From the NCBI GenBank assembly GCA_033558025.1, contig JAUCEF010000017.1, positions 1,674,001-1,738,000 on the forward strand: a DNA stretch of 64,000 nucleotides. The letters run 5' to 3'. Below are positions 31,701 to 41,759 of this stretch, piece after piece. The notes beneath the pieces are model-generated. The model worked only from the letters and a program-made list of their open reading frames with translations, had not been told where the DNA came from and made no database searches. Source of the stretch: Phytophthora sp. 'mugwort'. Lineage: Eukaryota > Oomycota > Peronosporomycetes > Peronosporales > Peronosporaceae. The translations under genes and the position numbers were made by a program. How positions within the stretch are numbered: the first letter of the stretch is position 1; the number at the start of each line of letters is the position of its first letter.

Positions 31701-33077
31701 ACTATCAATCTCCGTGTCATTTCTGAGGCTCTTCGTCTCTCCATCCGCCATCGAAAGGTGGTATTTTGCCCATGACATTGACGTAGACGGCGTCGGCTTC
31801 TGCGCCTCTCGCTCCAGTGGGGTCTGTACCTTGTTCAGTGTCGACAAGATCTTCTCTGCGACTGCCGCTGAGTACGCATTGCGCGTAGCAGCATCGCGCT
31901 TGGCGCCAGTCAAAAGACGCGACGGACGAGGCTTCCGCATCAGGCGTTCCTCGCGCGTTAACTGCCCGCGAAGGGAGGTGCCAGAGAAGATAATGGGTCC
32001 ATCGTGGGTTCTCGGGCGCTTGCCGAAAGGAACACCGTTCTTCGTTGCAATCTCCGAGCCACGTTTCCTCTCGTCATGTACGACCAAAGCCCCGTGGTTC
32101 TGATTGGCAATGGAGCCAGGTACATATCCAGGGAACGATGTGGGGCCAGGAAATCCGCGCGTGAACGGACGCTCGAGTCCGTTAGCTAGAGCAGCTTGTG
32201 TCATCGCGAGTTGTGTGTGAGGTGTAGTCTCCACCATCTCGTGCAGCTGCTTCTGCAGCCGCTCGAACTCCTCGAGTGTGATGGTCTTTTTCTGCTTAAT
32301 CACGGCTAGTGCCGAGTCTTGGGGCGAGGGGGACGGGGAGGTTGATTTCCGACGACGCTGCGAGCTGGTGATGCGCAGCATCTTCGACTGCTGCGAGGGA
32401 CCTGGCAGGAACACGCGTTTGTCTCCGCGCTTCCGCTGGGGACGCATCATCGCGGGGCTGCGTTCTCCGCTCTCGGCACAGCTCTCACGAGAGGGTGAGC
32501 GGGATTTACGAGATCCTCGCTTGTTGTGGTGTCGGGGGGGCGTGGCAAGATGCTGCTCCTTGTGGGTGATAAAGGATGGGGCAGCGCGCGTCAGGGGGGA
32601 CGCGGGGGCGTCGGGCATGTCCTCGTCCTCTGGTGTCAACTCCTTCTGCTTAGGCTCGGGCGTCTGATGTGTCTCCTCCTTCTCGGTCTCTTCCTCTTTC
32701 TCAACAACTTCCTCCTTCTCATCCTCTTCTTCCTCGTCCTCGTCCATATCTTCCTGTGTCGTCTGGACGTCAACGCTCTCGGTGGACGTCTCCGTGGCCG
32801 GCTGCAGCTCGGCTTCCTCATTCTCTTCATCTTCTTCCGTCACTAGCTTGCTCACAATGGGAAAGTAGCTGGCCAAGCGAGCCAAAAAGCCGCTTCCGCG
32901 TCGGTTGTGGCCCGCGGGCACCGGCTCTCGGGCGAAAAACTCGTCTCCATCCTCGTCCGCCTTCTCGCGCTTCGAAGAAGGGTACGGCGCGGAGGCCTCG
33001 CGGCGGCGGTGGCGCGCCTCGACACGGCGCTCGCCGCTGTCCAGTGGCGCTGTCAGCGACGCGCTCTCCGTCAGCAT
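28782..33077 (-). CDS. FG-repeat nucleoporin, Nup153-like
   Basis: A single exon of 1431 residues from the first ATG at 33077; the frame stays open to a GTG at 33113. It is a nuclear-basket type nucleoporin. Near residue 60 a short amphipathic-looking segment (GFLARLASYFPIVSKL) is followed by a long acidic Glu/Asp stretch (about residues 75-150). Around 400 a KILSTLNKVQTPLERE motif resembles conserved N-terminal motifs of Nup153 and plant Nup136. At about 660-690 lies one RanBP2-type zinc finger (WKCPGCSVINEATSAKCPCC), which in Nup153 binds Ran. From about 700 to the end come dozens of FSFG, FTFG and GFG repeats, the phase that binds transport receptors. The last residues (IKGRRILKAKTRTRR) resemble the basic Nup153 C-terminus. 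One finger instead of Nup153's four is notable. Glu and Ala/Ser/Pro codon runs make many spurious frames. Confidence 0.88.
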   Translation of the reverse strand: MLTESASLTAPLDSGERRVEARHRRREASAPYPSSKREKADEDGDEFFAREPVPAGHNRRGSGFLARLASYFPIVSKLVTEEDEENEEAELQPATETSTESVDVQTTQEDMDEDEEEEDEKEEVVEKEEETEKEETHQTPEPKQKELTPEDEDMPDAPASPLTRAAPSFITHKEQHLATPPRHHNKRGSRKSRSPSRESCAESGERSPAMMRPQRKRGDKRVFLPGPSQQSKMLRITSSQRRRKSTSPSPSPQDSALAVIKQKKTITLEEFERLQKQLHEMVETTPHTQLAMTQAALANGLERPFTRGFPGPTSFPGYVPGSIANQNHGALVVHDERKRGSEIATKNGVPFGKRPRTHDGPIIFSGTSLRGQLTREERLMRKPRPSRLLTGAKRDAATRNAYSAAVAEKILSTLNKVQTPLEREAQKPTPSTSMSWAKYHLSMADGETKSLRNDTEIDSDDVAPPTSTIPRVAFPQPTHSSATLSFGSAPKVTCETPAKRATNSSNGITSLFSPQAVAMTPALTKLPPPVQPKFEQIGEFKFTLPLRIEDAKLVDVDEEDTRVRFVFSPPPSMREPPVKTSNQKPAANANAGAAPFDFMPSSPKTKTTEWVSKSSQPKEPEKPKNVVKKPAKVEEKPSTTASVPAVSSIDGAVNPLARFMQLKPGQWKCPGCSVINEATSAKCPCCETAKPGGAPAAKTVAAAAPKAAGAISSSGFSFGVTAADAKKDAVKPAAGSISASGFSFGAPAADSKKDTEKPAGSISSGGFSVGAPAADAKKDDEKPVSGITSGGFSFTAPIPALDKPTTGSFSFGVPAASDSKVNVSAPISFGFSSPAKKTEDASLKTPAVSEKTDATQAFSFGVPAASGSTPATSSTATSTTNASSGFTFGATTKSASTGESSGKAKRKASEVDEKPKKDAAPSFSFGVTTTVTSEGAKPSSASGFSFAAAPEPNQASPKESDRPRKRVAPSFVASDSKPEASNRAFTLGPKSSQMPTNDTAGVTSATPSFALGGPGSSTTTKTKEAAAASFGFGASASAKKTTEKEMTPADTGFTFGSSTTSTAAPKPSTGFGQAASESKAPAFSFGAASTSSTPATSAPSTSASAASSTSFTFGQSSTTPATSSAPAFGATPASSFLSAYGVDMSTSPPTGTSTAQMPSAPASTPAFTFGSSSSTQPAASSNFGSSSGSTTFGQMPASTSGFGSTSTAFGSSSSSGFGSGSNAGGFGSSSTAGPSTAFGSSVSTAPAPAFSFGASSQTPAASAAGQPAFSFGASSAPVSGGFGAARAPSCGFGSSAPSNGFGAPTPGGFRSSSPAPAFGNQPAPAASAFGRSLPPPTTTFGAPAFGAPAASGFGSGPPSSGFRTPSPTPAFGAASGPPAFGAAPVPAFGAPAPASAFAAPAAGGGFNMGAAPQHIKGRRILKAKTRTRRTS

Positions 33078-33179
33078 CTCGGTGGTTGGTATCTTAGCTA
33101 AGTCCAGACACACACGCGAGCACGGCGGGGACGACGTCAGTTCCTTCGATTTCTCGCCTTGACCGTTCTAGATGTGAGA

Positions 33180-35740
33180 ATGGGGCTCGGCCAAACGTTT
33201 TTCTTTAAAGGGCCGCGCCCACCGATGACATACAATTTGCAAAAGGTTTTATAATATTTTCTCTTTTGAGGTTTTATCCCAGTTTAGATCCTTTCCCGCC
33301 GAATTTAAAATGACTTGACATTTGTATGCAAAGGGGGGCGAAACGGCCCGCAGGCAGGACTAAAGTGCAGCCATGAGCTACACCGTGCTTGTACATGTAG
33401 ACACGGCCACGTTGGTGTAGTAGTAATCACTGTGGGTGTCTTCATGCCTTGGCCGCTCCGCTGGTCGCGATGCGGTCGGCCTGTTCGCCGCCTACACATC
33501 TGGCTTCATGACGGCCAGTCATTTTCCCGCGCAAGCCATTTCGGCGTGGATGTATAAAAAAGCCCTGACTTCAACTTCCACATAGTGAAGAATTGTCAGA
33601 CGGCGCCAACTGCACCTTTCCACAGCTTTCCGGTGTGTTGAGGCGCCCTCGCCACCAAGCACCAAAAGTCCGCGCGACTTCACACGCGAAGAACAATTTA
33701 CAGTTGCCATCTTCAGCTATTCGCCTGAAGAATGCCGAACAAGACGTGAGATCGGGAGGGCACTCGATACATTCACGTTCTAGGTGGTGAGCTTGCCTCT
33801 GTCCCATGAAGGACAGCGAAATCAGAAATGGTTGATGCGAGCAGTTTCACAGATACAGATCACGGCACAATGTCGACGAGCCCAATTGAGCGACACAGGA
33901 TCAAACAAATGCCTCGGATTAACTTGACCAGAAGATCGTTCTGTGGTGGAGTTCAGTTCGCCTTGCCACTTGCGACAAGTTTGATCGCGTTCTGCCGGTG
34001 CTGCAACTGCAACTCTTGTTGGGATAACGCCGTATGCTTAAGAATAAATGTAGTTTCGCTCTCGATCGTGTCTACAACGCGTGGACGACGTTGATGCCGA
34101 CATGCTACACAGGTTTAGCTGCCGAATACTCACATCAACCCGGTGACGAACACCACGTACAATCGAGCGAGCCTGGAGCTATGCTTGAATAAAACCCGGT
34201 CCAATGTTCCCGTTTGTGGTTATCTGCTTGGTACAATCGCATTTAGAGTAGCGCCAGCTCAGCGCGAACAATCGCTGCCTTCTGAGTGCGGGGTGGGAAA
34301 GCTCATTCAGCGTTTTAATGGTAAACTTTACCCGCTTTCTCGATTGGTATAGCAGCTCTGTCTCCATCAATCTCTAGTGCCGGATCCAATATTTCGACGA
34401 ACGTGTCATTTCTTGGAAGTCACAACGCTGGGTCGCTTATGGGGCTTGTGTGCTATCATCGCCTTATAAGCTCCTGGTGGTCAGCTTGGCGCAGTCAACT
34501 TGGTGTAAGCTTAGTACGCCTACTATGGACACGCATGCGTAGCGCATACCTCCTCAACGTCGTCTACCGGTGCTCTCGACGCTCAAAAGATAAGAGAGTT
34601 TTAAAGCGGTGAATTCGATTGTGAGCTCTATGGATGGGTGCCAGAGCTGCAAAGCTGGAATGTGGAGACTAGATATAAATATGGCGAACTGCAACAAATT
34701 GGGGTGCTACACGACCGGAAAGTATTATGACTTGTAACGGCTGACACACTTTTATTGTAAATATCGTCTGATCGTCTGAAAGTCTTGCTCAGGATAACCA
34801 AATATGCGGTTACCAATCGATTACCTGCAACATTTTAATGAACGTTTCCGATCAGATGCAACGCCTGGTTTCCTTCACATGTTATTGAGCTCACACTTTA
34901 ATATGGTCCATCCTGTCAAACGAGGTGCACAACTGTATCCCTGATGGGGAGAACGGATGGGTCTCATCCGTTTCATTTCCAAATTATTTGACGCTGAATA
35001 TTTTCTCGCAGCCTCATACAGCCTAGACGCATATATACACTATCACAGTACACTGTCACAACAGACACAATCAGTTTATGTGATTGTACAGGTTGCACAT
35101 TTCATCGTAGCCCGGAAAGTCACATTTCAGCAATACGGCGACACGATCTCACAACCACAACACATCCTACTAGGGTTTTATTCAATCATGTTGTGCAATA
35201 TTGAGATTACCGGCTGTCTTACAGAGCTTCTCTAGCTTACACACAGTTCATAAAAGCAAATTTCCCTCTTGACAAGATCATGCACCCTCTATCCCTCGTC
35301 ACGATGCCCATCCTCCCAGCTCACCCTGTTGTGCAGCAGTATTCCGCTAAAGATCCTGCGCTGCTCCTGTAAGGAATGAAGATATCCTGCAAGAAATGAA
35401 GCTACTGTAATGAATGAAGGCATGCACGCTGTCACGAAATAGCTGATCTCGTGCACGGGTTGTATTCACAGTACACATCAATCAACGTGCTGCAAGCTGC
35501 GCGGTCAATGCTGCAAGGCTTCGCCCTTAGATATAATACCCTTGGCATCTGAACGTGCTGTTCTGCCAGAAGACCGGCAACACGAGCAAACTCACCTTGC
35601 GCGGGCGCGCACGCCGTCAAAGCCTTTCATCCGCCGCGGCAGCACAAGGTCATGAAGGGCTTGTTGAGTGGCGTAGCGCAGTTGTCCGAATACATATTTA
35701 TAATGATAGCAAATACCCAGGGAGTCTAGATCACAGAACA
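33180..35740. other. Intergenic, repeat-derived, no recognised gene
   Basis: The first 130 bp are the promoter side of the nucleoporin gene. Beyond that only short frames occur (for example 33571-33807 minus, 34143-34352 plus), in changing frames and with no recognised motifs. Base composition becomes AT-rich after 34.6 kb. Probably old transposon DNA. Confidence 0.4.
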
Positions 35741-35895
35741 TCAGCATATGGATAGTGCAACTGGCAGAGAGCCCCCTGCCACCAACCAAGTTCGATGGCG
35801 AAAAAGAGGCAGAGGAGTGAGGAGGCAAGGGTTGAAGACCGAGGACGAGCTCACTTCTTTTTTGCTCCAGACCCCGAGCATGAGTCTAGAGTATC
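35690..35895 (+). repeat. Dispersed repeat, copy A
   Basis: About 200 bp clearly homologous to 45660-45860 in the same orientation. Both contain an ATG (35748 and 45712) followed by MD(S/T)ATGR, PP(A/V)TNQVR and a basic, then acidic, stretch. Because copy B leads into a MULE-like reading, this is probably the N-terminal part of the same transposon family, cut off here. Confidence 0.7.
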
Positions 35896-36089
35896 CAGAC
35901 AACGACTAAAAATGTCGGCAACAAAAAATTCGGCAGTTGCCGATCCATGCTAGCAACTCTTACTGTAAAAAACTCATGAATTAACCGATAGAATGCTGGA
36001 ACATGTAATTTCTAAACCAGAGATTTTTTTAATGGTCCTGGTAAACTACGGCTAACCATTAGTAAAACCACGCATTCTACAATATACAC

Positions 36090-37490
36090 GGACGACGCAA
36101 GCAAAGGACGTATGCAGTGAAGGAGAAGCCAATCACAGTCCTACTCGTTGAAGATGTAGGTGTCGAGGAAGCCGCGAGGATTCTTCACCTGGTCCAAGCA
36201 GACGGAGAAATTGCTGTCCTTTAAGAGACCCAAGACCGCAAGGACGCTTTAAGGTCGTAAGAGCTAATTCCTAATGTATCGGCTATCGTCACCTACATGA
36301 AGGATGTTCGGCGAGAAGAGAAGGTATTTTAAATTCAAAACGAGAGGAAGGTCTTTGAGGATGGCGGGTCAAAACCAAGAGTGACCGCCCTCGCAGTTCA
36401 GGTTGATGCGAGCTTTCTTCTAGAAGCTTCCACAGCTACCCTACATCTGTGTTCTACACTATTATGTCTTTAACTGTACTACCATACCTACTGTAATTTA
36501 GTTCCTGTCTAATCGAATACAGGAGGTAATAATTTGCCGCAATATATTGCTAATAATTTTCTAACTGTAGAAATATATGGCATGTAGTTGCTATCGACGA
36601 ATGCTATCATCGATAGGACGTGGGCGGAGGAGCCGCAGTGGGTTGCGACATACATATTCAGTCGGAAGTCTGGTGTGCTGGCGTTGAAACGCCTATGCCA
36701 GCGTTAGCTACTTGGTAAACGTGTTTTATACTGTTTGAAAATATTTTGTTTTGGTTCTAACAGCTTTTTTTTTTACTTAGACACGGGTTTTTATCCCAGA
36801 AATCCCAAGGCGCCACAAAACACTTAAAGAGCTCCAAATGGTTCATGCTAAGATCGCTCTCATTTTTTGGGGGTGGTATGGGCAGTGCCTAAGCGGTGGC
36901 ATTATCGATGTTGATGAGACGGACATCAACGTTGAGATACCGTCGCACCGCGCACGAGCCCTGAAGGGCCTTCACGATCCTGCTCGTACCGTTGGACTCC
37001 AGAAGCACTCGGGGAGGCTGACAGCGGTGCTAACGACTCGCGCGGATGGTACGTTTTAATGCCTTATGTTTTATTTATTGCAAATATTAAATTTTGTGTA
37101 CACTATTGTATTGTTTTTAGGGTGGAAAGATACCGATACTCATCATCATCCGCGAGAAACTTGGCGGAGACCTTGAGAAGAAGGAGATTCCGCCTTTCCC
37201 GCTTGGACACATCTATACTATGCAGGAGAATGCGTGGATAGACTACGTAGGATGGAAGTTTTACGTAGAGAGGCTGTTAAAAAACACGAAATTACCGAGC
37301 CTTCTGTTCTCCTGCTGGACAATTTTGAGTCCCATGTTCCGCAGGAGGGCCAGTGTATTGGTGCCGAGGTAGCCAATGCTACAACGGTCCCACGCCATGC
37401 AAATAGTACTGCGATGTGTTAACCGCTGGATGTGGGTGTAGTGGGGCCGCACAAATGGACGCGGTGAAAGCGTCCATAAATCCTAGCTTT
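36090..37490 (+). pseudogene. Pogo/Tigger-like (DDE_1) transposase, copy A, decayed
   Basis: Plus-strand remnant. An N-terminal helix-turn-helix-like part (36091-36330) reads RRKQRTYAVKEKPIT, then with frame breaks VTYMKDVRREEK. The catalytic part starts near 36790. Its landmarks are KELQMVHAKIALIFWGWYGQ, DVDETDINVEIP (first Asp region), KHSGRLTAVLTTRADG, a GT-AG-like gap (about 37051-37121), GKIPILIIIRE, PLGHIYTMQENAWIDYVGWK, PSVLLLDNFESHVPQEG (second Asp), VPRHANSTAMC, a TAA, and PLDVGVVGPHKW (third Asp). This D-D-D layout is typical of pogo-type DDE_1 enzymes. It has at least one frameshift (in an A-run near 37278) and one stop in the key C-Q-P-L-D motif. Confidence 0.75.
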
Positions 37491-37499
37491 TGTTAGTGC

Positions 37500-37690
37500 C
37501 GAGTTTTTTGTCGGATGCGATAGTGGAACTATACCACTCCTTTCCGTTATTATAGCAAAGTACCACTCTTTCAGTTGTTCCTGAAAAATAGCGATGAAGC
37601 TGTATTTGAGTTTAGTATGGTATCTGCGTATCTGTCAGTCATCATGTGCACGAACGAGTCCGGCGCAGCTGTACTTGATGCTCATGGGGA
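37500..37690. other. Spacer between pogo copy A and the mariner-like remnant
   Basis: AT-rich. It contains an ACTATACCACTCC and AGTACCACTCT pair about 50 bases apart, which might be part of a transposon end. Nothing else is recognised. Confidence 0.3.
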
Positions 37691-37699
37691 GTCTTCCCT

Positions 37700-38752
37700 C
37701 CCGTCTAGTTTTGCCTTCCCCATGTGGGCAACCGGATAGTTTTTGCCGCCATTAGCACGAATGCACGCGTCCATTGAGCATTGCAGCGACAAAAAGGCTG
37801 CGTTGACGGTCGAACAAGGTAGCTTTCAGAACGCTGCCCGCGCAGCTTCAATAAGCTCATCGATGATGCGTGTTTGGCACTGCCGCTGGCGCGCTTGAAT
37901 GGCTGTAAACAACCCAAGATCACAACAGTTTAGATCTGGGCTGTTTGGCGGTTGACACCTCGGCGGAAAGTCTCTTCCGGCATCTTGCACACCTTAGCAG
38001 AACTGCGAATCAGTTGGGGCAATGTGCGGGGGTGAGTTGTCCTGGATAATCCTTGCGCAGATGGCGGGGAGTACGCGATGGACCAGCATGTTGCGGTAGG
38101 TGTCTTTCGTGACGGGCACGTTGGTCGTCTCGATCGTGCCCGCAGGACGGTTGCGACTGGACCGCTGCGATGGACGACGCTCCACAAACGGCTAAATTCC
38201 AAGCACACCGCCAAACATGACGCCGTGGGCCGCGTCCCACCTCGGCCGTGCTACGGCGGCAAGGAACATCACCTTGGTGATGTTTTGCTTGCTCTTGGCA
38301 GCCCTGTACGGGGTGTCCTCATCCGGTAGTAAGTAGAAGCGCTTCTTGACCTCGGTCACGTAGAAGAGTTTCTCGTCGACGTGAACAATGTCGTACATCT
38401 CGTCGAAGAGACGAGGAGCTTTGTTTACGTGCCCGAGACAGAAGCGCAGCCGCGTTGCCTTGTTCGCGTCCGTAAGCTGGGGCTTGGTCACACTGACCGC
38501 CGGTCGGAGTAGCCCGGCTTGCAGGCACCGGTAGAGGATGGTAGGTGGCAAACCGCACATTTGAGAGCTGGGTGGGTGGCACGGAACGCAAGCGCTCTAA
38601 CTCGGTGCTGTGATCTTCCTTGCGGCGGCCGCAACGGACCAGACTTGGAGGGATAGGTGCCGTGCTGTCAGCGTTCTCGACAGCATCGCTGAGACGACCC
38701 ACGCGCGCTCGTGGTCCGTCATGTTCTTCTTGTATTTGGGCGTGGCGCTCAT
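37700..38752 (-). pseudogene. Mariner-like transposase, decayed
   Basis: Minus-strand reading from the ATG at 38752 (MSATPKYKKNMTDHERAW). It passes through a helix-turn-helix region with frame breaks to MCGLPPTILYRCLQAGLL and VTKPQLTDANKATRLRFCL. The catalytic core is distinct: YDIVHVDEKLFYVTEVKKRF (first Asp), KQNITKVMFLAAVARPRWD, then in another frame TTNVPVTKDTYRNMLVHRVL, IIQDNSPPHI (second Asp), and DLNCCDLGLFTAIQARQ (third acidic residue, an Asp). An Asp as the third residue, in the NCCDLGLF context, separates it from the Tc1-type enzyme at 8.3 kb. At least two frameshifts exist. Terminal repeats were not found. Confidence 0.75.
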
Positions 38753-38989
38753 GGCTGGGTAGTTGGGTTGTGGAAGGTAGCTGGGTGGTGTTCAGGGCAA
38801 AGTAAAGGTAGAATACGCGACTTTTGACTGCTTCTTCGTAAGGAGGAGATGAGGATGGGCGACATTTGCTGGACGTTCGCCCCTCCTGACCACTCATTTC
38901 AAAGTCATGGCGCAAGAACTTGGCGCCAACGAGCCTCCTGCACACGGAATCAAAGCGCTTGACTAGGGCTTTCATTTTCTGCCAATCGA

Positions 38990-40385
38990 AGACGTATTTA
39001 CTTCATTTTTGACGAATCCCCAGTCGAACAACTCCGTATCGTACGGAGTTCAGCGCTGCCGGCTATTTTAGTCGTTGTATGTAGGAAATAGAATAGAGAT
39101 AAACCGAGCAATATAATATGGTGAGTGCCAACTACTAACGCATTTATTTCTACATTTTTTCAAGTATCTGCCAATGGAAACCTCGCTGCACTGAAGTTCA
39201 GCGGGATTGAAGGCGGTGGGAGGACCGCATCGTTGTCTACCTGCGAGAGAAAAGCGACTAGCGCATCGTAGAAAAGCTGCAAACCAACAGAGGGAAGCTC
39301 AAGGCTCACTATGAGGAATCGCTGGAGCGGCTTCCGTCGGAAGATCAGCCTACTGTGACAAGGGATGGGTACGATTTTCAGTTGGCCTTCTTGGCTCAGC
39401 AGGCGTCATATATGGTGAGCCTGACCATGTCGCCGGAATACAAGATGGATACGGAAGTGTATGAAGATGTGCATGCCATCTGTCAGGAAAGAGACGCGTT
39501 TGGACATCAACACAGTGGCGAGCGGGTCAGCCTGATCAAGCGCTTTGTACGGTCAACGACGCATTCAAGAGTGTGGTCCAGCTCTTTGCTCGCCTCAAGA
39601 CGCTAAAAGACGAGACTAACCGGAGTTGACGCCGGCGGAGTTTACGCCGGATCGGGCGAAGCCAAGTTGTGCGCGATCTTCGGCATCAAAAGTAAGACCG
39701 AAATTATGGCCGGGTGTCGGTAAACCATGTGCAAGCCAGTGATGGTGCCGCCAAGCCGAAGAAGTAGCTCCCGACAAAAGCAAGGCAATCGCTCAGCCCT
39801 GGACTGGACCGGATATGCACCACAATCTGGGCTTCATGAAGTGGTGTGCAAAAACGACAAGGATGACATTAACAACCCGCACAAGAAGATCGACTGTCCG
39901 AATATGCGCGAAGACAGGGCTGTGACGTATACCGCTGTGACATTTGGTCACGCGCGAGCGCGATGGCGCGCAAAGAGTCGCACAGCCGATGCCCAAGATG
40001 AAATGCGTAAGAAAGGACAAGGTGCCAGCTCGACGAGAGATACCACTGGAGGAATGCCTGCCGGCTGATGTGCCGGTAGACGCAAGCGAGGCCGTGCAAG
40101 AGACGCCGGAGGGCTGTGTCGGTTACGCGAAGACAGAACCCTGTAAACAGAAAAAAGACAGACAAGGCTGTAGAGAAACAGAAACAGCGGGCTAGAGCAG
40201 AAACAGGGATACAGACAACGACGGAGAAATTCGGCATTCTGAATGCCATCCTCCATAAAATAAAATCACTGGTCTCGATACACAACTCCGGCACCGGATT
40301 TGCTCCGTTAAAAAGGCCATGGAAAGTACAAAACCAGATCGGAAAAAAACACGTGATTGGCCAGAAGAGGGGTATGTCTTTTTCA
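38990..40385 (+). other. Unrecognised coding-like debris
   Basis: Several plus frames look protein-like but I cannot place them. 39270-39603 includes KAHYEESLERLPSEDQPTVT and DGYDFQLAFLAQQASYMVSL. 39727-40068 includes VCKNDKDDINNPHKKIDCPN, and 40116-40436 follows. Stops separate them. Composition suggests a charged structural or Gag/ORF1-like protein of a transposon, but no motif supports that directly. Confidence 0.3.
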
Positions 40386-40389
40386 ATCT

Positions 40390-41746
40390 GTTATCTCCGA
40401 GTGCTTAGGAATAGCCTTCGTGAAGCTACGAATTAGGGTCTCCTTCCTTATGATTCCCAAGCAGCAATAGTAGATTGTATCGCGCGGATGCGCTTCTCCT
40501 TAGCGTTGCCTCCCGTTTGTCTACAGGCGCTTTTAGAATTTTTTAGCTTAGTGGTCCCATTACTCACACATCAAGCTGTTAGCCAAACAGCTGTGCTGTT
40601 GGTGGTAATGGGACCACTGCTGCATTGGTTCTTTGGCCGGGAGCCGCTGTCCTTCTTCATGCACGTGGCACTCAAAGGTGTCTACAAGAAGGACAGTGGG
40701 CGCATCTATTTCAAACTTTAAAGTTTTTCTAAGTAGAACTTCCACACCGCTGTCCATCCAAGCATTCTCTTGGACAGCGTAGAAGTGGTCGTCGGGGTAC
40801 CGGTCGAGCTCATTTTGCTTGATACGTCCGCCCGGAACGTCGCAAATAACGGAGGGAATCGGCATTTTCATTCCCAAAAACACAAGTTTGCTTAAACATC
40901 AATGTTTTAAAAAAACACAAGGACGAAACTTTTACCGCATTGCGAACTGTCAAAACTGCAGTCATGCGGCCTGCGTGCTTGTTCGCACCTAAATAAAAAA
41001 AATATGCGCGCTGAATCCTTTCTGCCCTCTCCAACCCACGCCTTAATCCGAGGCATGTCAAACAGGATGGCTGTTTCGTCCATATTTAGAGCGCCACCTC
41101 CCTTATATTCCCCATATTGGCCCCAAAAGTCCAGCGCAAACTGAGCTCGTTTCTCTTTAAGATCTTCAAAAGACCTTTGGCAACTTGTGTTTAGGGGAGA
41201 GAATCCGTAGCTGTTCCGCATATAAAATATAAGAGCAAGTTATAAATCTTTAAACATACATAAAATTTATAGTATAACAATCAAATAGTACCGATTGGCA
41301 ATGCGCTTGACCATACGTTCGAGCGCAAGTTCTCCTTCTTCCTTCCCTCTAAGATAGGAAGTCACCCAGACTGGATATATCTTCCACATGAAGCTTATCA
41401 TAGGTTTATAACACTTACACGACAAAAACATTAAAATAAAAAAATACAGTAATAAAAATACAAATCACACGGTAAATTACAGCTTCATTCTGGCGAACGT
41501 CCTTCATGTTCGTCAAAAGGTCACAGACACAGGAAATATTTCCTTGCGACCCTGACCTTTTAACGTCTTCGATGAACCGTCGTCCTTGGAATTTCGAATC
41601 GCGTCTGCCTGTTTCTGCTACCAGTCGTGGATGGTACGGCGGGCGATGATGGACTGTTTCGAGGCAGCCTTCAGGCCAACGCGCTCCGCCAGCGCTAACG
41701 CCCCGCGCTTTCGGTTAAGCGTGTAGCTTCGCTTAGTGCGCTTCAT
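40390..41746 (-). pseudogene. Pogo/Tigger-like (DDE_1) transposase, copy B, decayed
   Basis: Minus-strand relative of the copy at 36.1-37.5 kb, in opposite orientation. It starts at the ATG at 41746 with a helix-turn-helix N-terminus (MKRTKRSYTLNRKRGALALA, AASKQSIIARRTIHDW, stop). Exon-like pieces follow: MISFMWKIYPVWVTSYLRGK (about 41390), YGFSPLNTSCQRSFEDLKEK, NMDETAILFDMPRIKAWVGE (first Asp), HAGRMTAVLTVR, then VPGGRIKQNELDRYPDDHFY, AVQENAWMDSGVEVL, PTVLLVDTFECHVHEEGQRL (second Asp), QLDV and VMGPLS. The tail RRSASARYNLL is read in a shifted frame to about 40390. AT-rich gaps between pieces look like former introns. It is non-functional. Confidence 0.75.
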
Positions 41747-41759
41747 ATCGCAGACTTAG

